Below are positions 10,195-20,542 of a stretch of DNA of 64,000 nt, in pieces. Made by a program: the position numbers and the translations under genes. The notes under the pieces are model-generated. The model was not told the origin of the DNA, did not search any database, and saw only the letters and a program-made list of their open reading frames with translations. Numbering within the stretch: position 1 is the first letter of the stretch; each line of letters opens with the position of its first letter. Source of the DNA: Dickeya undicola (GTDB lineage: Bacteria; Pseudomonadota; Gammaproteobacteria; Enterobacterales; Enterobacteriaceae); NCBI RefSeq assembly GCF_000784735.1, contig NZ_JSYG01000032.1, positions 1 through 64,000 of the forward strand, written 5' to 3'.

Positions 10195-11067
10195 TTAACG
10201 TCCCAGTACAGCTTTTACCGCATCGCCGATATCAGCCAGGCTACGTACAGTCTTGACACCTGCCGCTTCCAGCGCAGCAAATTTGTCATCCGCCGTGCCT
10301 TTACCGCCCGCGATAATCGCACCGGCATGGCCCATGCGTTTACCTTTCGGCGCCGTCACCCCAGCGATGTAACCCACTACCGGTTTGGTAACGTGCTCTT
10401 TGATGTAAGCGGCTGCTTCTTCTTCCGCGGTGCCGCCGATTTCACCGATCATCACGATGGCTTCGGTTTGCGGATCCTGCTCAAACAACTTGAGAATGTC
10501 GATAAAGTTGGAACCCGGAATCGGGTCACCACCAATACCTACGCAAGTCGACTGACCCAGGCCAGCATCCGTGGTCTGCTTCACGGCTTCATAAGTCAGC
10601 GTACCAGAGCGAGATACGATACCGACCTTGCCCGGCAGATGAATATGGCCAGGCATGATGCCAATCTTACAAGCACCCGGTGTGATCACACCTGGGCAGT
10701 TCGGCCCGATCATACGCACACCGCTTTGTTCAAGCTTCACTTTCACTGTCAGCATATCCAGCGTCGGGATACCTTCAGTGATACAGATGATCAGTTGGAT
10801 ACCCGCATCAATGGCTTCCAGAATGGAGTCTTTACAGAACGGAGCCGGTACATAGATAACCGACGCTGTCGCACCAGTGGCTTCCACCGCTTCGCGCACG
10901 GTATTAAATACTGGCAGACCCAGATGTTCAGTACCACCCTTACCTGGTGTTACACCACCCACCATCTGCGTACCGTAGGCAATCGCCTGCTCAGAATGGA
11001 ACGACCCTTGACTACCGGTAAAACCCTGACAGATGACTTTGGTGTTTTTATCGATCAGAATGGACAT
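10195..11067 (-). CDS. sucD: Succinyl-CoA synthetase subunit alpha
   Basis: TCA-cycle enzyme subunit of 290 aa (ADP-forming). It binds CoA through an N-terminal Rossmann fold ([10 protein letters not shown], about 16-25) and carries the active-site phosphohistidine at residue 247 (GHAGAII). Its ATG shares one base with the sucC stop (TAATG), so translation is likely coupled. Last gene of the operon. Confidence 0.98.
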   Translation of the reverse strand: MSILIDKNTKVICQGFTGSQGSFHSEQAIAYGTQMVGGVTPGKGGTEHLGLPVFNTVREAVEATGATASVIYVPAPFCKDSILEAIDAGIQLIICITEGIPTLDMLTVKVKLEQSGVRMIGPNCPGVITPGACKIGIMPGHIHLPGKVGIVSRSGTLTYEAVKQTTDAGLGQSTCVGIGGDPIPGSNFIDILKLFEQDPQTEAIVMIGEIGGTAEEEAAAYIKEHVTKPVVGYIAGVTAPKGKRMGHAGAIIAGGKGTADDKFAALEAAGVKTVRSLADIGDAVKAVLGR

Positions 11068-12233
11068 TATTTACCCTCCACTGCAGCAACCACTTGCTGA
11101 GCCGCATCCGTCAGGCTGGTCGCAGCAATGATATTCAGACCACTATCCGCCAGTTTTTGCGCCCCCAGTTCGGCATTGTTGCCTTCCAGACGCACCACTA
11201 CCGGAACATTTACACCGACTTCAGCTACCGCGCCGATAATACCGTCGGCAATCAGGTCGCAACGCACGATACCGCCGAAAATATTCACCAGCACGGCTTT
11301 CACCTTGTCATCGGACAGGATGATCTTGAAGGCTTCGGTAACACGCTCTTTAGTCGCACCGCCGCCCACATCAAGGAAGTTGGCCGGAGAACCACCGTGC
11401 AATTTCACGATGTCCATGGTGCCCATCGCCAGACCGGCACCGTTCACCATGCAGCCGATATTGCCATCCAGCGCCACATAGTTCAGTTCCCACTGAGCGG
11501 CATGTGCTTCACGCGCGTCTTCCTGAGAAGGGTCACGCATTTCGCGCAGTTCCGACTGACGGAACAGAGCATTACCGTCTGCACCTAACTTACCGTCCAG
11601 ACAGATCAAATCGCCTTGTTTGGTGATTACCAGCGGGTTGATTTCAACCAGCGCCAGATCACGCTCCAGGAACAGCGTCGCCAGACCCATGAAAATTTTG
11701 GTGAACTGTGCGACCTGCTTACCGCTGAGGCCCAGTTTGAACGCCAGCTCGCGCCCCTGATACGGCTGCGGCCCCGTCAACGGATCCAACGCGACTTTAT
11801 GGATCAGGTGCGGTGTTTCTTCCGCTACTTTCTCAATCTCTACCCCACCCTCGGTGGATGCCATGAACACCACACGACGAGTGCCGCGATCGACGACCGC
11901 ACCCAGATAAAGTTCTTTATCAATGTCTGTCGCGCCTTCCACCAGAATTTGGTGAACCGGCTGACCGTTGGCGTCAGTCTGATAGGTCACCAAACGCTTA
12001 CCCAGCCAATTTTCGGCAAAGGTGCGAATCTCTTCTTTACTATTCACCAGCTTCACGCCACCAGCCTTACCCCGGCCACCTGCATGTACCTGGCACTTCA
12101 CGACCCACGGACCTGCGCCAATCTTGGATGCAGCTTCTTCCGCTTCACGCGGTGTTGTGCAGGCGTAACCGGTAGGTGCAGGTAAACCATACCGAGCAAA
12201 GAGCTGTTTTGCCTGATACTCATGTAAATTCAT
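11067..12233 (-). CDS. sucC: Succinyl-CoA synthetase subunit beta
   Basis: Nucleotide-binding subunit of 388 aa with an N-terminal ATP-grasp domain (residues 1 to about 240; [12 protein letters not shown] start, [10 protein letters not shown] nucleotide loop) and a C-terminal CoA-ligase domain (NIFGGI). With SucD it converts succinyl-CoA to succinate with ATP formation. A 138-nt spacer with a strong hairpin separates it from sucB. Confidence 0.98.
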   Translation of the reverse strand: MNLHEYQAKQLFARYGLPAPTGYACTTPREAEEAASKIGAGPWVVKCQVHAGGRGKAGGVKLVNSKEEIRTFAENWLGKRLVTYQTDANGQPVHQILVEGATDIDKELYLGAVVDRGTRRVVFMASTEGGVEIEKVAEETPHLIHKVALDPLTGPQPYQGRELAFKLGLSGKQVAQFTKIFMGLATLFLERDLALVEINPLVITKQGDLICLDGKLGADGNALFRQSELREMRDPSQEDAREAHAAQWELNYVALDGNIGCMVNGAGLAMGTMDIVKLHGGSPANFLDVGGGATKERVTEAFKIILSDDKVKAVLVNIFGGIVRCDLIADGIIGAVAEVGVNVPVVVRLEGNNAELGAQKLADSGLNIIAATSLTDAAQQVVAAVEGK

Positions 12234-12328
12234 GATGTTCTATCCATTTAAGTTTGAAGATAAGTCCAAAGACTCTCTGTCGTGGATAACGCCGCTGCGC
12301 ATTCGCAACGGCCTGCATAGCACATAAT

Positions 12329-12359
12329 AAAGGCGGCAGGGCGCAGGCCAGCCGCCTTT
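12329..12359 (-). repeat. Stem-loop in the sucB-sucC spacer
   Basis: A perfect 9-bp inverted repeat (AAAGGCGGC, 12329-12337; GCCGCCTTT, 12351-12359) lies 12 nt past the sucB stop. On the minus strand it is followed by ATTATG rather than a U-run, so it is more likely a stability element or partial attenuator than a terminator. Confidence 0.6.
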
Positions 12360-12371
12360 CACTGCAAGGCG

Positions 12372-13598
12372 TCAGACATCCAGCAGCAAGCGGGCCGGGT
12401 CTTCCAGCATCTCTTTAACGGTAACCAGGAAACCGACCGATTCGCGGCCGTCGACCAGGCGATGATCGTAGGACAATGCCAGATACATCATCGGCAAAAT
12501 CACAACCTGACCATCCACCGCCATCGGGCGATCTTTGATGGCGTGCATCCCCAGAATCGCGCTCTGCGGCGGGTTGATGATCGGCGTTGACATCAGAGAA
12601 CCGAATACGCCACCGTTGGTGATGGTGAAGTTACCGCCGGTCAGCTCTTCAACGGTCAGTTTGCCGTCACGGCCTTTCACCGCCAGTTCTTTGATTTTCT
12701 TCTCAATCTCGGCCATACCCAGCAGATCGACATCTTTCAGTACCGGCGTCACCAGACCGCGCGGGGTCGATACCGCGATGCTGACGTCAAAGTAGTTGTG
12801 GTAAACCACATCTTCGCCATCAATGGACGCATTCACTTCCGGGAAACGCTTCAAGGCTTCTACAACTGCCTTGATATAGAAGGACATAAAGCCCAGGCGA
12901 ATGCCGTGGCGTTTCTCGAACGCCTCGCCATACTGCTTACGCAGATCCATAATCGGCTTCATGTTGACTTCGTTAAACGTAGTCAGCATAGCGGTGCTGT
13001 TTTTAGCTTCTAGCAGACGTTCTGCCACACGCTTGCGCAGACGAGTCATGGGAACGCGTTTCTCGCTGCGATTGCCCAGAACAGGTGTTGATGAAGCCGG
13101 TGCGGCGGCAGGTGCAGCCACCTTTTTATCAGCCGATTTCTGACCAGCCAGATGTTTTTCCACGTCTTCACGGGTAATACGTCCACCCACGCCGCTGCCC
13201 TTAATCGCAGCCGCATCCAGATCGTGTTCGGCAATCAGACGACGGATAGCCGGACTCAGGGCATCATTATTTTCATCTTCCAGCCCGGCAGTGTGACGCT
13301 GTGCAGGCGTCGACTCTTTACTCTGTGCTTTTTCGCTGGTTTCTTTGCCAGAATTGTCACCGGGACGCAAACGCCCCAAAATCTGGCGAGATGTCACCGT
13401 AGCACCTTCATCTTCCAGTATGACTTCCAGCACACCAGCTTCAATTGCCGGTACTTCCAGCACGACTTTGTCGGTTTCAATTTCTACCAGCACTTCATCA
13501 CGCTGGACGCTGTCGCCCGGTTTCTTGTGCCAGGTAGCCACAGTCGCGTCAGCTACCGATTCCGGCAGGTCAGGGACAAGAATATCTACGCTACTCAT
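12372..13598 (-). CDS. sucB: 2-oxoglutarate dehydrogenase E2 (dihydrolipoyl succinyltransferase)
   Basis: E2 core of the 2-oxoglutarate dehydrogenase complex, 408 aa. It has a lipoyl domain (1 to about 80) with the lipoylated lysine at residue 44 (ETDKVVLE), a peripheral subunit-binding domain (about 112-150, [11 protein letters not shown]) and a C-terminal catalytic domain with His379 and Asp383 in DHRLVDGRE. Linkers are Ala/Pro-rich. It lies 17 nt after sucA. Confidence 0.98.
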   Translation of the reverse strand: MSSVDILVPDLPESVADATVATWHKKPGDSVQRDEVLVEIETDKVVLEVPAIEAGVLEVILEDEGATVTSRQILGRLRPGDNSGKETSEKAQSKESTPAQRHTAGLEDENNDALSPAIRRLIAEHDLDAAAIKGSGVGGRITREDVEKHLAGQKSADKKVAAPAAAPASSTPVLGNRSEKRVPMTRLRKRVAERLLEAKNSTAMLTTFNEVNMKPIMDLRKQYGEAFEKRHGIRLGFMSFYIKAVVEALKRFPEVNASIDGEDVVYHNYFDVSIAVSTPRGLVTPVLKDVDLLGMAEIEKKIKELAVKGRDGKLTVEELTGGNFTITNGGVFGSLMSTPIINPPQSAILGMHAIKDRPMAVDGQVVILPMMYLALSYDHRLVDGRESVGFLVTVKEMLEDPARLLLDV

Positions 13599-13615
13599 TA
13601 TCTATCCTTATTCAT

Positions 13616-16423
13616 TTAATTAACGTTCAGCGCGTCATCAACCAGAGCTTGTTGTTGTTTCTGGTGTACGGACATATAGCCGACGGCGGGTGAAGCAGAG
13701 GCCGGACGACCGGCATACCGCAACGAGGCACCAAAAGGAATCACCTCACGGAAGTGGTGCTGACTGCAGTACCACGCGCCCTGGTTCAGCGGCTCTTCCT
13801 GGCACCAGACAAAATCATGTACGTGGGCGAACGGTTCCAACGCGGCCTGCACGGCCTGATGCGGGAACGGATACAGCTGTTCAACACGCACTATCGCCAC
13901 ATCTTTCTGTTCATTCTTGCGACGTTGTTCCAGTAAATCATAGTAGACCTTGCCAGAACACAGCACGACACGCTTCACTGCTTTCGGATCCAGCTCATCA
14001 ATTTCCCCAATTGCAGGCTGGAATTGACCGTTCGCCAGTTCATCCAGTGTGGAGGTAGCCAGCGGATGACGCAGCAGTGATTTCGGTGACATCACCACCA
14101 GAGGGCGACGCATACCACGCAGCGCCTGTCGGCGTAGCATGTGGTAGACCTGCGCTGGCGTGGACGGAATACACACCTGCATATTCTGTTCTGCGCACAG
14201 TTGCAGGTAACGCTCCAGACGTGCAGAGGAGTGCTCCGGTCCCTGACCTTCGTAGCCGTGTGGTAGCAACATCACCAGGCCACACATACGGCCCCATTTC
14301 TGCTCACCGGAACTGATGAATTGGTCAATCACCACCTGCGCGCCGTTGGCGAAATCACCGAACTGGGCTTCCCAGATAGTCAATGTGCGTGGTTCGGCAG
14401 TGGCATAACCGTATTCGAATGCCAGTACCGCCTCTTCAGACAGCACCGAGTCCCAGACATTGAACACACCTTGCCCATTATGTACATGCGCCAACGGGGT
14501 GTAAGTAGAGCCGCCTTTCTGGTTATGCACCACCGCATGACGATGGAAGAACGTACCGCGCCCGGCGTCTTCACCGGACAAACGCACCGGGATGCCCTCA
14601 TCCACCAATGTGGCGTAAGCCAGCGTTTCCGCACCACCCCAGTCGAACAGCTTTTCGCCCGCTGCCATCTCACTGCGGTCGTTATAAATCTTGGCGACAC
14701 GCGGTTGCATTTCCAGCGCTTCCGGCACTTCACTGATCCGGTGCGCCAGTTCCTGCAGGCGTTTGGTTTCAACCTTGTGCGGATAAGGCTCATCCCATTC
14801 ATGGTTGAGATAAGACATCCAGGTGAAGGAATGCATATCCATCGGACGCCACTCGTCTACCACGCACTCACCGGCATCCAGCGCATCGCGGTAAAGATTG
14901 ACCAGCTCGGTGGCGTCTTCCAACGTCGCCAATTGCTGTTGCTCCAGGCGATCAGCGTAGATTTTACGCGGTGTCGGGTGTTTCTTGATCTTCTGGTACA
15001 TCACCGGCTGGGTGGCACTCGGCTCATCAGCTTCGTTATGGCCGTGACGGCGGTAGCACACCAGATCGATGAAAACATCACGCTGGAAGGTGTTGCGGAA
15101 ATCCAGCGCCAGGCGGGTGACAAATGCCACCGCTTCCGGGTCGTCAGCGTTGACGTGGAAAATCGGTGCCTGCACCATCTTGCCGATATCGGTACAGTAT
15201 TCGGTGGAACGGGCATCTCGCGGATTGGATGTGGTGAAACCAATCTGGTTGTTGATGACGATACGGATAGTACCGCCCACTTCGTAGCCGCGGGCCTTGG
15301 ACATGTTCAGGGTTTCCTGCACCACGCCCTGACCGGCAATCGCGGCATCACCGTGAATGGTGATCGGCAGTACTAGCGCACTGCTGGGGTTGTCCAGACG
15401 ATCAATACGTGCGCGTACCGACCCAATGACTACCGGGCTGACGATTTCCAGATGCGACGGGTTAAACGCCAGCGCCAGATGCACTTTGCCACCTTCGGTT
15501 TCCATATCAGACGAGAAACCCTGATGGTATTTCACGTCACCGGTGCCGAGGTGATCTTTGTGCTTGCCGGAGAACTCATCGAACAGATCCTGGGGTTTTT
15601 TACCCATCACGTTCACCAGCACGTTGAGACGTCCACGGTGGGCCATCCCCATTACTACTTCGCGTGTACCGTTTTTACCCGCGTGACGGATGATTTCCTT
15701 CAGCATCGGCACCAGCGCATCGCCCCCTTCGAGCGAGAAGCGCTTAGCGCCAGGGAACTTGGCACCCAGATAGCGTTCCAGCCCTTCGGCAGCGGTCAAC
15801 TCTTTCAGGAAACGTTTTCTTTCTTCGACAGTAAAACTCGGTTGCCCCACCACCGACTCGATGCGCTGTTGGATCCAGCGTTTTTCTTCGGTATTGGTGA
15901 TGTGCATGTACTCCGCACCAATCGAACCGCAGTAGGTCTGCTTGAGCGCGGCGTACAGCTCGCCAAGCTGCATGGTTTCCTTGCCGATGGCGAACGAACC
16001 GACATTAAAACTCTCTTTCAGATCGTCTTCTGTCAGGTTGTGATAGGTAAGATCCAGATCCGCTACGTGCTCCTGTTTCCACAAGCCCAGCGGATCAAGA
16101 TTGGCATGCTGATGACCACGGAAACGAAAAGCGTTAATCAGCTGCAATACCTTAACCTGCTTGGCATCGCTATCAGGATCGGTAATGGAAGAGGTATAAC
16201 GCGAAGCATCTTTCGCCAAACGGCGGAAATAGTCGCGAGTTTTGGAGTGAAGTTGATCCGGTTTAACCCCAGTGGTAGGAAGTTGTTGAAAAATCGAACG
16301 CCAGCTGTGATCGATAGAGTCCGGGTCGGTTAAAAAATCTTCATAGAGCTGCTCTATGTAGGACTGGTTCGCGCCCGCCAGATAGGAGGAATCCAGCCAG
16401 GCCTTCATTGCGCCGTTCTGCAT
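13616..16423 (-). CDS. sucA: 2-oxoglutarate dehydrogenase E1 component
   Basis: Thiamine-diphosphate-dependent decarboxylase of 935 aa that starts the conversion of 2-oxoglutarate to succinyl-CoA. The N-terminal E2/E3-binding segment (LAGANQSYIEQLYEDF), the ThDP-binding region around HGDAAIAGQG and the transketolase-like C-terminal half (EAQFGDFANGAQVVIDQ) are all present. Length agrees with E. coli (933 aa). It is separated from sdhB by a structured 240-nt spacer. Confidence 0.98.
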   Translation of the reverse strand: MQNGAMKAWLDSSYLAGANQSYIEQLYEDFLTDPDSIDHSWRSIFQQLPTTGVKPDQLHSKTRDYFRRLAKDASRYTSSITDPDSDAKQVKVLQLINAFRFRGHQHANLDPLGLWKQEHVADLDLTYHNLTEDDLKESFNVGSFAIGKETMQLGELYAALKQTYCGSIGAEYMHITNTEEKRWIQQRIESVVGQPSFTVEERKRFLKELTAAEGLERYLGAKFPGAKRFSLEGGDALVPMLKEIIRHAGKNGTREVVMGMAHRGRLNVLVNVMGKKPQDLFDEFSGKHKDHLGTGDVKYHQGFSSDMETEGGKVHLALAFNPSHLEIVSPVVIGSVRARIDRLDNPSSALVLPITIHGDAAIAGQGVVQETLNMSKARGYEVGGTIRIVINNQIGFTTSNPRDARSTEYCTDIGKMVQAPIFHVNADDPEAVAFVTRLALDFRNTFQRDVFIDLVCYRRHGHNEADEPSATQPVMYQKIKKHPTPRKIYADRLEQQQLATLEDATELVNLYRDALDAGECVVDEWRPMDMHSFTWMSYLNHEWDEPYPHKVETKRLQELAHRISEVPEALEMQPRVAKIYNDRSEMAAGEKLFDWGGAETLAYATLVDEGIPVRLSGEDAGRGTFFHRHAVVHNQKGGSTYTPLAHVHNGQGVFNVWDSVLSEEAVLAFEYGYATAEPRTLTIWEAQFGDFANGAQVVIDQFISSGEQKWGRMCGLVMLLPHGYEGQGPEHSSARLERYLQLCAEQNMQVCIPSTPAQVYHMLRRQALRGMRRPLVVMSPKSLLRHPLATSTLDELANGQFQPAIGEIDELDPKAVKRVVLCSGKVYYDLLEQRRKNEQKDVAIVRVEQLYPFPHQAVQAALEPFAHVHDFVWCQEEPLNQGAWYCSQHHFREVIPFGASLRYAGRPASASPAVGYMSVHQKQQQALVDDALNVN

Positions 16424-16559
16424 TGTGATCCCTTAAGCTAATAAGCTTCAGTTTTCGCCGTGGTTAACATGTCTTATATTGCCGTTATAAAACGGGTTGC
16501 CGTAAAACGGTTCACTTGCTGTGCCTGATTACGCACGCTGTGGATATTCCTATCCTGAA

Positions 16560-16610
16560 GGAACCTTTAAAAAACGGTTTAGGCGCATAAGCCGGTTTTT
16601 AAAGGTTTCC
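16560..16610 (-). repeat. Long stem-loop 1 in the sdhB-sucA spacer
   Basis: A near-perfect 18/19-bp inverted repeat (16560-16577 against 16592-16610; one bulge, one mismatch) with a 14-nt loop. It is AU-rich inside and GC-closed, with no terminator-type U-run. It lies between the sdh and suc parts of the operon. Confidence 0.75.
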
Positions 16611-16614
16611 TGCA

Positions 16615-16639
16615 GTTCCCCCGCCTATTGCGGGGGAAC
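16615..16639 (-). repeat. Stem-loop 2 in the sdhB-sucA spacer
   Basis: A perfect 10-bp GC-rich stem (GTTCCCCCGC/GCGGGGGAAC) with a 5-nt loop, 24 nt past the sdhB stop. It is immediately followed by stem-loop 1 in the direction of transcription, and no U-run follows. Confidence 0.8.
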
Positions 16640-16663
16640 CGGTTTGTTACATGCGTCTGAAAC

Positions 16664-17380
16664 TCAGGCGCTACGCTGCAACAACATCGACTTGATATGG
16701 CCGATGGCGCGCGTTGGGTTTAATCCTTTCGGGCAAACGCTGACGCAATTCATGATGCTGTGACAGCGGAATACACTGAAAGCGTCATTCAGGTCATCCA
16801 GACGCGCTTTGGTTTCCGTATCACGGCTATCGATCAGGAAACGGTACGCAGCCAGCAGACCAGCAGGCCCGATAAACTTATCCGGGTTCCACCAGAACGA
16901 TGGGCAGGATGTGGAGCAGCAAGCACACATGATGCACTCGTACAGCCCATCCAATTTTTCCCGCTGTTCCGGCGCTTGCAAATGCTCACGCGTTGGCGGA
17001 TTTTTCCCATTATTCAACAGGTAAGGTTTGATTTTCTCATATTGGGCATAGAACTGTCCCATGTCCACCACCAAATCACGCACAACTGGCAGTCCCGGCA
17101 GGGGACGGATCACAATTTTGCTATTACCGTTGCGCAGGGTGGACACCGGCGTAATGCACGCCAGCCCATTCTTGCCATTCATGTTCAGACCGTCAGAACC
17201 ACACACCCCTTCACGACAGGAGCGGCGAAACGCCAGCGTCGGATCCTGTTCTTTCAGAAGAATCAACGCGTCCAGCAACATCATGTCGCGGCCTTCTTCC
17301 GCTTCCAGCGTATAGTCCTGCATACGCGGTGCGCTATCGACATCCGGGTTATAACGATAAACGGAAAATTCAACTTTCAT
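16664..17380 (-). CDS. sdhB: Succinate dehydrogenase iron-sulfur subunit
   Basis: Electron-transfer subunit of complex II, 238 aa. It carries three Fe-S centres: [2Fe-2S] ligands in SCREGVCGSDG with a following GLAC, [4Fe-4S] in CIMCACC-STSCP, and [3Fe-4S] in CHSIMNC-VSVCPKG. The start chosen is ATG 17380 (MKVEFSVYRYN), preceded by GGAGAG at good spacing and matching the E. coli length. A TTG six codons upstream is less likely. Confidence 0.97.
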   Translation of the reverse strand: MKVEFSVYRYNPDVDSAPRMQDYTLEAEEGRDMMLLDALILLKEQDPTLAFRRSCREGVCGSDGLNMNGKNGLACITPVSTLRNGNSKIVIRPLPGLPVVRDLVVDMGQFYAQYEKIKPYLLNNGKNPPTREHLQAPEQREKLDGLYECIMCACCSTSCPSFWWNPDKFIGPAGLLAAYRFLIDSRDTETKARLDDLNDAFSVFRCHSIMNCVSVCPKGLNPTRAIGHIKSMLLQRSA

Positions 17381-17398
17381 CGCTTTCTCTCCGCGCAA

Positions 17399-19165
17399 TT
17401 AATAAGTACGCACTTTCGGCGGGAATGCCGGGCGCAATTTGGGTTGCATGTTCACCTCACGGCGCGTCATGCTTTCGGTTTGCGGTTGATACAGCGAATG
17501 ACACAACCAATTCTCGTCATCACGATCAGGATAGTCGAAGCGGCTGTGAGCACCACGGCTTTCAGTGCGGAAGTTTGCTGATACTGCAGTGGCGTAAGCG
17601 GTTTCCATCAGGTTATCCAGCTCCAGGCATTCGATGCGCTGGGTGTTGAATTCACTGGAAGTATCATCCAAACGGGCGTTGTTGAGACGCTCGCGAATGA
17701 CTTTCAGCTCTTCCAGCCCTTTCGCCATCGCATCACCTTCACGGAATACCGAGAAGTTATTCTGCATACAAGCTTGCAGTGCTTTGCGGATCTCCACCGG
17801 ATCCTCACCGGAACGGGTGTTGTTCCAGCGATTGAGGCGCGTCAGTGAGGCGTCGACGTCGGAATCACTGGCATCACGGGTATCGCCCTGCTCGGCCAGC
17901 GACTCTTGCAAGTGCATACCGGCGGAACGACCGAATACCACCAGGTCAAGCAGCGAGTTGCCCCCCAGACGGTTAGCACCGTGTACAGAGACGCAGGCGA
18001 TTTCGCCCACAGCGAACAGACCCGGAATGACCACGTCTTCGCCCTTCTCGTTCACGGTCAGCGCCTGGCCGGTAACCTTGGTCGGAATCCCCCCCATCAT
18101 GTAGTGGCAGGTTGGGATAACCGGAATCGGCTCTTTCACCGGGTCTACGTGCGCAAAGGTACGGGACAGTTCCAGAATACCCGGCAGACGTGACTCAAGT
18201 ACGTCTTTGCCCAGATGATCCAGCTTCAGTTTAGCGTGCGGACCCCACGGGCCATCGCAGCCACGACCTTCACGAATTTCGATCATGATCGAACGCGCTA
18301 CTACGTCGCGTCCCGCCAGGTCTTTGGCGTTCGGCGCATAGCGTTCCATGAAACGCTCGCCATGTTTGTTCAGCAGGTAACCACCTTCGCCGCGACACCC
18401 CTCGGTCACCAACACACCAGCACCGGCGATCCCCGTCGGGTGGAACTGCCACATTTCCATATCCTGCACCGGCACACCGGCACGCAGCGCCATACCAACA
18501 CCATCGCCTGTATTAATGTGGGCGTTAGTGGTGGATTGATAGATACGACCAGCCCCGCCGGTCGCCAGCACGGTGGCGCGGGCTTTAAAATAAACAACTT
18601 CACCGGTTTCGATACAGATGGCGGTACATCCCACCACCGCACCATCCTGGTTTTTCACCAGATCCAGTGCATACCATTCGGAAAAGATGGTGGTGTGGTT
18701 TTTCAGGTTCTGCTGATACAGCGTGTGCAACAACGCGTGACCAGTACGGTCCGCCGCCGCTGCGGTGCGGGCAGCCTGCTCACCACCAAAATTCTTGGAC
18801 TGACCGCCGAACGGGCGCTGATAAATGCGACCATCATCCAGACGTGAGAACGGCAGCCCCATGTGCTCCAGTTCCAGAATCGCTTCCGGACCGGTTTTAC
18901 ACATATATTCAATCGCATCCTGGTCACCGATATAGTCGGAACCTTTCACGGTGTCATACATGTGCCATTCCCAGTTATCCTCGTGGGAATTCCCCAGCGC
19001 CACGGTAATTCCGCCCTGAGCGGAGACAGTGTGGGAACGGGTCGGGAATACTTTCGACAACAGGGCACAGGACAGGCCCATTTGGGAAATCTGCAGCGCG
19101 GCGCGCATACCTGCACCACCCGCGCCGACAACAACGGCATCAAACTCTCTGACTGGCAAATTCAT
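17399..19165 (-). CDS. sdhA: Succinate dehydrogenase flavoprotein subunit
   Basis: Catalytic subunit of 588 aa oxidising succinate to fumarate. It has an N-terminal FAD-binding GAGGAGMRA motif (about 14-22) and the covalent FAD attachment His45 in [10 protein letters not shown]. The start is ATG 19165 (MNLPVREFD), matching E. coli. A longer in-frame start four codons earlier would overlap sdhD. The ATG lies immediately next to the sdhD stop. Confidence 0.98.
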   Translation of the reverse strand: MNLPVREFDAVVVGAGGAGMRAALQISQMGLSCALLSKVFPTRSHTVSAQGGITVALGNSHEDNWEWHMYDTVKGSDYIGDQDAIEYMCKTGPEAILELEHMGLPFSRLDDGRIYQRPFGGQSKNFGGEQAARTAAAADRTGHALLHTLYQQNLKNHTTIFSEWYALDLVKNQDGAVVGCTAICIETGEVVYFKARATVLATGGAGRIYQSTTNAHINTGDGVGMALRAGVPVQDMEMWQFHPTGIAGAGVLVTEGCRGEGGYLLNKHGERFMERYAPNAKDLAGRDVVARSIMIEIREGRGCDGPWGPHAKLKLDHLGKDVLESRLPGILELSRTFAHVDPVKEPIPVIPTCHYMMGGIPTKVTGQALTVNEKGEDVVIPGLFAVGEIACVSVHGANRLGGNSLLDLVVFGRSAGMHLQESLAEQGDTRDASDSDVDASLTRLNRWNNTRSGEDPVEIRKALQACMQNNFSVFREGDAMAKGLEELKVIRERLNNARLDDTSSEFNTQRIECLELDNLMETAYATAVSANFRTESRGAHSRFDYPDRDDENWLCHSLYQPQTESMTRREVNMQPKLRPAFPPKVRTY

Positions 19166-19512
19166 TACGCACCCCACACCACAACAGTTCCATAAATGAC
19201 ATACACCAATAACGCGACCACGATAGCCAGCTGCAACGTCAGCCGGACAGCCAGCGGTTTGATGTAATCAGTCAGCACCTGCCACATCCCGATCCAGGCA
19301 TGGACCAAAATGGCGAACAACGTCAGCAGGGTGAACACCTTGGTGAGATGCATGGCGAAGAAACCACGCCAGATTTCATACGTGATGTTACCGGCGCTGG
19401 CCACAAAACCAACGATATACAGGACATACAGCACGATGACGATGGCAGAAGCGCGAAGTAATAACCAATCGTGTACGCCATTACGCCCCAATGCGGAGGC
19501 ATTGCTTACCAT
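19165..19512 (-). CDS. sdhD: Succinate dehydrogenase membrane anchor SdhD
   Basis: Three-helix membrane anchor of 115 aa; with SdhC it binds haem b and ubiquinone. The start ATG 19512 ([12 protein letters not shown]) gives the same length as E. coli and puts the haem-side His at residue 71 ([10 protein letters not shown]). It overlaps the sdhC stop by 7 nt. The same frame stays open far upstream through sdhC, but that extension is not part of the protein. Confidence 0.96.
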   Translation of the reverse strand: MVSNASALGRNGVHDWLLLRASAIVIVLYVLYIVGFVASAGNITYEIWRGFFAMHLTKVFTLLTLFAILVHAWIGMWQVLTDYIKPLAVRLTLQLAIVVALLVYVIYGTVVVWGA

Positions 19513-19895
19513 ACGAGGACTCCAGCCAAAAATGAAAGCACGACAGTAATAATGAAAGAGAATTTTGCAGAACGTGATCCCGCCGCGAAGTTTTCTTCGA
19601 TATAGCCAAAATCCATCAGCAGATGGCGCAGACCACCTACAATATGATAGGCCAGCGCGGTCAGAATGCCCCAGACAATGAATTTCACGATGAAGCTGTC
19701 CATGATGGCTGCCGCCTGGACAAACCCTTCCTGTGAAGAGAGGGAGAGGCCGAGCAGCCACAATAGAATACCCACAGCAACAAACGTAATAACGCCGGAG
19801 ACACGGTGAAGAATAGATGCTATCGCGGTAACGGGGAACCGGATCGTCTGCAGATCCAGATTGACAGGTCTTTGTTTTTTCACGGGTTTGCCCAC
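19506..19895 (-). CDS. sdhC: Succinate dehydrogenase cytochrome b556 subunit SdhC
   Basis: Membrane anchor of 129 aa with three transmembrane helices. The GTG start at 19895 ([15 protein letters not shown]) is chosen because it reproduces the E. coli length and places the haem ligand His at residue 84 and quinone-site residues Ser27/Arg31 in LASILHR-type context. The frame is open further upstream to a TTG at 19976, but those 27 residues are not conserved. First gene of sdhCDAB-sucABCD, divergent from gltA. Confidence 0.92.
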   Translation of the reverse strand: MGKPVKKQRPVNLDLQTIRFPVTAIASILHRVSGVITFVAVGILLWLLGLSLSSQEGFVQAAAIMDSFIVKFIVWGILTALAYHIVGGLRHLLMDFGYIEENFAAGSRSAKFSFIITVVLSFLAGVLVW

Positions 19896-20542
19896 ACAGC
19901 TTTTATTATTTTCTTCCTCCGGACCTGTTGTGGGGTCAGACAGTGTGGACGGTGAGATGATGTTTGTCTCTGTCAATGCGCGCCTGAATCATGATCCTTT
20001 TCTTCAGCCACACAAACCGATCACACTGGGTGCTCCTACTGCAGGGTATTCCGGAGACCTGGCGGCAGTATAGGCACTTCACATTCTTATTACAATTACC
20101 CTACAAACTGTTTGGGCACATTTGCCCTGAACAGTGATTAAGATCACGAATTTCACAATTTATATAAAATTAATTATCTGATTTGACAAATCTTAAACAT
20201 TTAAATTACAACTAGGACCCAAGAAACCCATTGCCTTGTTAAAGCTCATCGGTAGCGCTTTCCCATTCATCAAAGTTATGTAACAGTGGGAAACAAAGTC
20301 CCCGGAAAAGTGATAGGTACTAGCTACAATTAGAGCAGGACAGGGGTAATACCCCAGCTGGGAGAGCAACGTGTTCACCCTGACTGTGACCGCCTGACAT
20401 CGGGTCAACTCTGTACCCCGGTCTTCTTGCAGACCGCAGAGTGACGTCTGGTCTGTTTACTTTGTCCAGCGTGCGGGCATGACGGTATTTCTGCAGTGAC
20501 GAATTTTTAAAATTAAAGATTAAAGCGCTAAGGAGACTGTAA
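19896..20542. promoter_or_regulatory. Divergent sdhC / gltA control region
   Basis: This 647-bp intergenic region drives sdh-suc leftward and gltA rightward. I see no credible gene in it. The middle (20090-20215) is AT-rich and contains the likely gltA promoter. A TCACA half site at about 20152-20156 resembles half of a CRP site but lacks a good partner. In E. coli the same region binds ArcA and CRP. Confidence 0.7.
20183..20212 (+). promoter_or_regulatory. Probable distal gltA promoter
   Basis: A perfect -35 TTGACA (20183-20188) is followed by an 18-nt spacer and TACAAC (20207-20212, four of six to consensus). It predicts a leader of over 300 nt before gltA, similar to the distal gltA promoter of E. 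coli. Confidence 0.45.
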
